NCBI GenBank assembly: GCA_949292445.1
Contig: CASEZU010000070.1
Coordinates: 1-64,000, forward strand
From: an uncultured Spirochaetales bacterium
GTDB lineage: Bacteria > Spirochaetota > Spirochaetia > Sphaerochaetales > Sphaerochaetaceae
DNA: 64,000 bases
Direction of reading: 5' to 3'
Below, one piece after another: positions 59,803 through 64,000 of the stretch. Under the pieces are notes generated by a model. It was not told where the DNA came from. It saw only the letters and a program-made list of their open reading frames with translations, and made no database searches. A program made the position numbers and the translations under genes. Position 1 is the first letter of the stretch. The number at the start of each line of letters is the position of its first letter.

Positions 59803-61428
59803 ATGCGGAAAAACGGATCCGGATACTACCTGCTGAGAGCGCTGCCGGGGATCCTTATCCTCACGCTGCTCTTCCTCATCCCTCTCGCATTCACATTCAG
59901 CTATGCGTTCAGGGACAGCGGCAAGGCACTGATTGAAGTGTTCACCGACAGGTACACATACCGTCTGCTGGTGTTCACGCTCGAGCAGGCCCTGCTTTCC
60001 GCGGCTGTGTCAGTCGCAGCCGCCCTGCCCCTTGCGGCATTCTTCGCCAGATACACGTTCCCGGGGCGGAGCGCCGTGCTCACGCTCTCGGGGCTGTCAT
60101 TCACGATACCGACAATCCTTGTGGTGCTCGGCTTTGTCATCTGGTACGGAAACAACGGCATGCTGAACACTCTGCTGATGAAGCTCACGGGAAAGGATTA
60201 CGGCATCCTCTCCATACTCTACTCTTTCAAGGCGATAATCCTCGCACATGTCTATCTCAACTTTCCCATCGCCTTCCTGCTGCTGACAAATGCCTGGACA
60301 GAGCTTCCGGATACACCGGAGAAAGCTGCGTACACGCTGGGTGCCGGCCGCTTGAGGACATTCCTCCGTGTCACGCTCCCCCGCCTGGCCCCTTCTGTCC
60401 TCTCTGCATTCATCCTGATATTCCTCTTCTGCTTCTCCTCATTTTCGATAATCCTCGTGCTGGGAGGCAGTCCGGCATACTCGACATTCGAGACCGAGAT
60501 ATACAGGAGGGTGCACATCAACGTGGACAGGGAGGGCGCGGCGGCACTCTCGCTTTTCTCCTTCTTTGTCACCGGAGCAATGCTGATCATCACAAGCCGC
60601 GGGCGCAGGGCAGAACGCGCGGAAAGGAAGAAACGGACACTGATCAGGGCAAGGGGAAAGGCGCTCATCTCGGCGCTTCTGCTGATGCTTCTCATCCTCC
60701 TTTTCATCCTGCCGCCAATGCTGTCAGTCGTATACAGGGCCTTCTACACAAAGGCCGGAGCCTTCACGCTGAAGGCATGGAATGACATCGCAGCAGGAAG
60801 CACGGGCCACATGAGCACTGCGCTAAACGGAATCATCAACAGTTTCCTCATTGCCCTTGTCACGGCAGCGCTTGCAGTGATGCTTGGCTCAAGGATTGCT
60901 GCGGCTGCAGCGAAACGCGGCTCCTGGCTGCTGCCGGTGCTCTCATCACTGCCGATGGCAACAGGATCGGTGACACTGGGCCTGGGCTTCTCATTCCTGG
61001 CCGCCACGATAGGTCACGATTCGCTCATTCTCTCATACCTTCTTGTAGGTGTAGCACATCTGACGATAGTCCTGCCATTTGCAGTGAGGACCATCACTCC
61101 GGGAGCAAAAGCGATCCCGGACTCGCTGGCTGCGGCAGCATACACGCTTGGAACCGGAAAAGGACGCACTGCGAGGAAGGTCGAAGCACCGCTTCTCGCT
61201 CCATATAAAAGGAAAGCATTCGCATTCGCGTTCGCGCTCTCGCTGGGAGAGGTAAACGCGACGCTGACACTCTCAGACGGGCATGTATCCACCCTGCCCA
61301 TCCTGATCTACAGAATGATCGGGTCATACAATTATCAGGGCGCGGCCGCATTGGGAACGCTGCTGCTTGCCGAGGCCCTGATCATCTTCGCCATCGGAGA
61401 AGGAGGAAGAAAGCATGCCGTTTCTTGA
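59803..61428 (+). CDS. thiP: Thiamine ABC transporter permease
   Basis: A 541-residue permease with two fused six-helix units, as usual for ThiP. Each half has an EAA-type loop: DTPEKAAYTLGAGRLRTFLRVTLPRL in the first and IPDSLAAAAYTLGTGKGRTARKVEAPLL in the second, docking sites for two ThiQ subunits. The start at 59803 is chosen because AGGAGG (59791-59796) sits six bases upstream; two earlier in-frame ATG codons overlap that site. A TATAAT at 59780-59785 could add an internal promoter. It overlaps thiQ by 14 bases. Confidence 0.93.
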   Translation: MRKNGSGYYLLRALPGILILTLLFLIPLAFTFSYAFRDSGKALIEVFTDRYTYRLLVFTLEQALLSAAVSVAAALPLAAFFARYTFPGRSAVLTLSGLSFTIPTILVVLGFVIWYGNNGMLNTLLMKLTGKDYGILSILYSFKAIILAHVYLNFPIAFLLLTNAWTELPDTPEKAAYTLGAGRLRTFLRVTLPRLAPSVLSAFILIFLFCFSSFSIILVLGGSPAYSTFETEIYRRVHINVDREGAAALSLFSFFVTGAMLIITSRGRRAERAERKKRTLIRARGKALISALLLMLLILLFILPPMLSVVYRAFYTKAGAFTLKAWNDIAAGSTGHMSTALNGIINSFLIALVTAALAVMLGSRIAAAAAKRGSWLLPVLSSLPMATGSVTLGLGFSFLAATIGHDSLILSYLLVGVAHLTIVLPFAVRTITPGAKAIPDSLAAAAYTLGTGKGRTARKVEAPLLAPYKRKAFAFAFALSLGEVNATLTLSDGHVSTLPILIYRMIGSYNYQGAAALGTLLLAEALIIFAIGEGGRKHAVS

Positions 61429-62392
61429 AGTCAGGAATCTGGAGAAGAAATACAAGGATTTCACCCTCTCGGTCTCGTTCGGAGTCGAGGAAGGGGAATT
61501 TCTATGCATAATAGGCCCCTCAGGATCAGGGAAATCCACCCTGCTCTCGCTCATAGCGGGGCTGGACAGGCCGGATAGCGGGACGATCACGCTCGGCGGC
61601 AGGGACATCACAGGAGAGAGGATCCAGGAACGCGGGATCGGCATGGTCTTCCAGGACTTCACGCTTTTTCCTTCAATGAATGTGGAGAAGAACATACAGT
61701 TCGGCATGAAGACAAAGAAGAAAGCAGAGCGGAAGAAGCTCTCCGATGCCCTGCTCTCCGTCGTCGATCTTGAAGGATACGGCAAACGCTCCGTCTCATC
61801 CCTCTCCGGAGGCGAGGCACAGCGTGTCCAGCTTGCGAGGGCGCTTGCAGCGGAGCCCAGGATACTTCTGCTGGATGAGCCCCTTTCAGCGCTGGATGCT
61901 CCACTGAGAAAGAGCATCAGGAATTCAATCAGGGCTATCCATGACACGCTGGGGATCACGATGCTCTACGTCACGCACGACAGAGAGGAGGCCTTTGCCA
62001 TATCAGACTCCATCATGATCATGCACGATGGAAAAACAGCCGCAATGGGAACGGCTGAGGAGCTGTACAGACATCCGAAAGACCTCTTTACAGCATTCTT
62101 CACGGGAGAGGGGACGACACTTCCGTCGCATCTGGTGTTTGAGAATGATGAGGGTACGCTCTTCTTCCGCCCGGAGGATGCCGTAATAGCGGAAGAGCTG
62201 ATCGATCCCTCATCCTATCCGATGCATGTAGTTTTTCCAGATGCCCAGATCCTCTCCTGCGAGTTCAGCGGCTCAGGCTACATGCTCGGTCTTGAATACC
62301 GCGGCTATCCGATACTCTGCCAGAGCGCAACCAAGCCGAAGAGAAAGAATGTCTCTGTGATGATTCTCCGCGAAAGCCTCCTGACGCTCTAG
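61415..62392 (+). CDS. thiQ: Thiamine ABC transporter ATPase
   Basis: A 325-residue ABC ATPase. Walker A is IIGPSGSGKSTLL (33-45), the Q-loop FQDF, the signature SLSGGEAQRVQLARAL, Walker B RILLLDEPLSALD, and the H-loop YVTHDREEA. Beyond residue 235 there is an extra 85-residue tail with LFFRPEDAVIAEEL and GYMLGLEYRGYPILCQ, a TOBE-like regulatory domain; E. coli ThiQ (about 232 residues) lacks it. It powers thiamine import with ThiB and ThiP. GGAGGAAG lies just before the start inside thiP. The stop codon is TAG. Confidence 0.92.
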   Translation: MPFLEVRNLEKKYKDFTLSVSFGVEEGEFLCIIGPSGSGKSTLLSLIAGLDRPDSGTITLGGRDITGERIQERGIGMVFQDFTLFPSMNVEKNIQFGMKTKKKAERKKLSDALLSVVDLEGYGKRSVSSLSGGEAQRVQLARALAAEPRILLLDEPLSALDAPLRKSIRNSIRAIHDTLGITMLYVTHDREEAFAISDSIMIMHDGKTAAMGTAEELYRHPKDLFTAFFTGEGTTLPSHLVFENDEGTLFFRPEDAVIAEELIDPSSYPMHVVFPDAQILSCEFSGSGYMLGLEYRGYPILCQSATKPKRKNVSVMILRESLLTL

Positions 62393-62444
62393 ATTTTCCT
62401 GACCGCATCAGCGGGATAAGGCGTATCAGGGTAAGGAGGCAAGG

Positions 62445-62966
62445 ATGAGAACACCTTTGATCGCCCTGACGCTTTTGCTGTCTGCTCCGCTCCTTTCCGG
62501 AGCAGTCTGGGCTCCGTCTGCAGGACTGTCAGTGAATTACCATGGCAGCATATATGAACAAGAAGGGACATGGAGCACAATCGAACCAGCTGCAGAGCTT
62601 TCACTGCTCTCCATAGCCCTCTCGGAAAAGCACATTCTCTCGCTTCCCGTAGAGCTCGGCTACATCGCGGACAGCGGGATCAGCGGACGGCTGAGAGCTG
62701 CGGGAGCGATATCCGGCACGCTGTCGCTGCGCTATGAGTACATCGCCTCAAGATTCATAGGCATCGCGGCCTCCCTCGAGACTTCCATACTCTGGCACAT
62801 TAAGCAGGAGGCAGCTTCCTGGAGATTCGGAGCGGGAGCCGCGCTGAACATCTATGCAGCAAAAGCACTCGCCGTGACCTTTCCATTCTCTGCATCATGG
62901 AGCCGTGGAGTTATGAGCTTCACCATCGGGGCGGGAATCCGCGTCCTCCTTGGAGGCGGCATATGA
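62445..62966 (+). CDS. Exported small beta-barrel-like protein
   Basis: A 173-residue protein with a signal peptide (RTPLIALTLLLSAPLLSGA, cleavage near 20). The mature part has regular amphipathic strands: SAGLSVNYHGSIY, SIALSEKHILSLPVELGYI, ISGTLSLRYEYIASRFIGIAASLETSI (as overlapping strands), RFGAGAALNIYAAKALAVTF and VMSFTIGAGIRVLLGGGI, like a small outer-membrane barrel of eight strands. No family is recognised. AAGGAGGCAAGG lies just before the ATG. It overlaps the next gene, a caspase-like lipoprotein, by four bases, so the two are co-translated and may work together at the envelope. Confidence 0.65.
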   Translation: MRTPLIALTLLLSAPLLSGAVWAPSAGLSVNYHGSIYEQEGTWSTIEPAAELSLLSIALSEKHILSLPVELGYIADSGISGRLRAAGAISGTLSLRYEYIASRFIGIAASLETSILWHIKQEAASWRFGAGAALNIYAAKALAVTFPFSASWSRGVMSFTIGAGIRVLLGGGI

Positions 62967-63865
62967 GAAGAATGCTGCCATTACTGCTGATCATCACTCT
63001 CCTGCTCCCATCATGCGAGATGGAGAAGAAAGAGGGTAAGGTTGTCTTCATATCAGCAGCGATAGACTACGGGGCGCCGGATGGCATCAATGCGCTTGAC
63101 AATCCTCCTGAGGATCAGAGGGTGCTGTCCGCACAGCTGGAGGCTCTGGCCATCGCTTCCGGCGAGATCTATGAGGAATACCTTTTCCTTGAGAAAAACG
63201 GCCAGCGCAGCGTCAACGGCAAAGAGTACGGATGGAACCACGATGACATTCTCGCCGCAATCTCATCTTTGGACACTGTGCGCGACGATCTCATCATCTT
63301 CCACTACTCCGGACACGGTGATGAGGATGGATCGCTTGTGACAGATATGGATACAGCGTTCAGGCTCTCTCCTGAGAGGATCCTCGATGCACTGGAAGGA
63401 ACGGACGGCATGAAATGCCTCTTCCTGGACTCGTGCTACTCAGGGAATTTCATCGAGGAACAGGGCTGGATGCATGACGGTGAGCTCTTTGATGACAAAA
63501 ATCTTGTCTCCGAGAGTTTCATCAATTCTCTCCTGCCCTCACTCATGATGACGCTCAATGCAGCAAAGCGGGAGGAAAGCAGCATCTGGGTGCTATCTGC
63601 CGCCACAGCAGAGCAGAGTTCCTTCGACAGCTGGGACGCAGGGCATCCCGGACAGGAAAACTTCGGGGCATTCACCTACTACCTCGCCTCCGCGCTGGGC
63701 TATGACGCGGAGAATGACACGCCGACAGTACCGGGGCGAGGCGGAGAGATAACATTCTACGGCCTGTATCAGGAGATAAGGAAAAACATGTCATCGGATC
63801 TCTGGAAGCGGGCAACACCGCAGGTGACGCTCACGCCTTTTGACCTCATTCTCTTCCGTTTTTAA
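62963..63865 (+). CDS. Caspase-family (C14) peptidase lipoprotein
   Basis: A 300-residue protein. A lipoprotein signal peptide (RRMLPLLLIITLLLPSC) has a plausible lipobox LLPSC with the lipidated cysteine at 18. The rest is a p20-type caspase/metacaspase domain: KVVFISAAIDYG, DDILAAISSLDTVRDDLIIFHYSGHG (catalytic H118), and MKCLFLDSCYSGNF (catalytic C158). A C-terminal part continues with FGAFTYYLASALG. Both catalytic residues are intact, so it is probably an active cysteine peptidase exposed on the periplasmic or outer surface. The start at 62963 follows GGAGG and overlaps the upstream gene (ATGA). Substrate and role are unknown. Confidence 0.9.
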   Translation: MRRMLPLLLIITLLLPSCEMEKKEGKVVFISAAIDYGAPDGINALDNPPEDQRVLSAQLEALAIASGEIYEEYLFLEKNGQRSVNGKEYGWNHDDILAAISSLDTVRDDLIIFHYSGHGDEDGSLVTDMDTAFRLSPERILDALEGTDGMKCLFLDSCYSGNFIEEQGWMHDGELFDDKNLVSESFINSLLPSLMMTLNAAKREESSIWVLSAATAEQSSFDSWDAGHPGQENFGAFTYYLASALGYDAENDTPTVPGRGGEITFYGLYQEIRKNMSSDLWKRATPQVTLTPFDLILFRF

Positions 63866-64000
63866 TCTGTCAGATCCTTCCGCTCCCTGATGCGCTGTAT
63901 CTCATCGCGGATGAGAGCGGCTTTCTCGAACTCGAGGTTCTTCGCAAGCTCCGTCATCTGGCGTGTGAGATCAGCGACATAACGTTTGCGGTCCTTCTCG
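63862..64000 (-). CDS. uvrB: UvrB excinuclease subunit, C-terminal end only
   Basis: The last 45 codons of a minus-strand gene that continues beyond the window. The sequence KRYVADLTRQMTELAKNLEF, then EKAALIRDEIQRIRERKDL, is a UVR domain, the C-terminal helical hairpin by which UvrB contacts UvrC. Ending on a UVR domain fits UvrB and not UvrC, where the domain is internal. Its stop codon overlaps the stop codon of the convergent caspase gene (TTA/TAA at 63862-63865). Confidence 0.85.
   Translation of the reverse strand, partial: EKDRKRYVADLTRQMTELAKNLEFEKAALIRDEIQRIRERKDLTD

Noticed and set aside
1..64000. CRISPR arrays, IS elements or prophage
   Set aside because: I saw no regularly spaced repeats, transposase or phage structural genes, and no integrase near either tRNA.

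Overview
The window reads as a contiguous piece of a bacterial chromosome (roughly half G+C by eye) with dense, mostly housekeeping gene content, few mobile features and no rRNA, IS element or CRISPR array. Sugar-binding proteins without a lipobox, several signal-peptide beta-barrel-like proteins of low similarity to anything I know, and the overall gene mix suggest a fermentative, host-associated spirochaete (Sphaerochaeta/Treponema-like). That assignment is an inference and not proven by any single gene. MurB shows that the cell makes peptidoglycan. Acetate kinase, two glycogen synthases and GlgC, galactokinase and sugar ABC uptake show a saccharolytic metabolism.

Layout. 0-7.3 kb is an accessory stretch: MFS efflux, two GNAT acetyltransferases, an XRE regulator, a CAU tRNA, two genes each broken by one in-frame TAG (YdeI family, DUF2798 family), and two YitT/YczE-type membrane proteins. 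7.4-10.2 kb is a coupled pair for 1,3-diaminopropane synthesis (2,4-diaminobutyrate aminotransferase and decarboxylase). 10.2-13 kb is valS. 13.3-14.5 kb holds a compact structured RNA, with its own promoter and terminator, directly in front of a DUF3800 gene whose ribosome-binding site lies inside the terminator hairpin; I rank this as the most interesting element. 14.7-22.5 kb has glgA, an ECF sigma/anti-sigma pair behind cysS, murB and ackA. 22.6-26.7 kb has a short RecQ helicase overlapping galK, then a MATE transporter. 26.7-36.8 kb has thrC and thrA (with a degenerate aspartokinase half), rpmB, nth, tRNA-Pro, a TPR protein with a natural six-histidine tail, and a tsaE-tsaB-trxB operon. 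37-39.8 kb is glgA-glgC.

39.8-55.3 kb is a glycan catabolism region. It holds a heparinase II/III-type lyase next to a GH88 unsaturated glucuronyl hydrolase, then a sulfur module (tusA, yeeE/yedE, a TrxB with a thioredoxin-like tail), then a sugar ABC transporter divergent from a GH28 enzyme, an AraC regulator and a GH38 alpha-mannosidase. None of these enzymes has a visible signal peptide, so the design appears to be import of oligosaccharides followed by cytoplasmic cleavage. A 17-base direct repeat and two palindromes sit in the ABC/GH28 divergent promoter. 55.3-58.6 kb has ilvE, a Nudix hydrolase and the NAD(P)HX repair enzyme. 58.6-62.4 kb is a TPP riboswitch with thiBPQ. 62.4-63.9 kb is a barrel-like protein coupled to a caspase-family lipoprotein, and uvrB runs off the right edge.

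A recurring feature is a sigma-70 type -10 box placed 6-7 bases before the start codon with no Shine-Dalgarno sequence (murB, a MATE gene, glgA2, a barrel gene, mutT, nnr, a GNAT gene). This suggests that a set of genes here is expressed from leaderless mRNAs.
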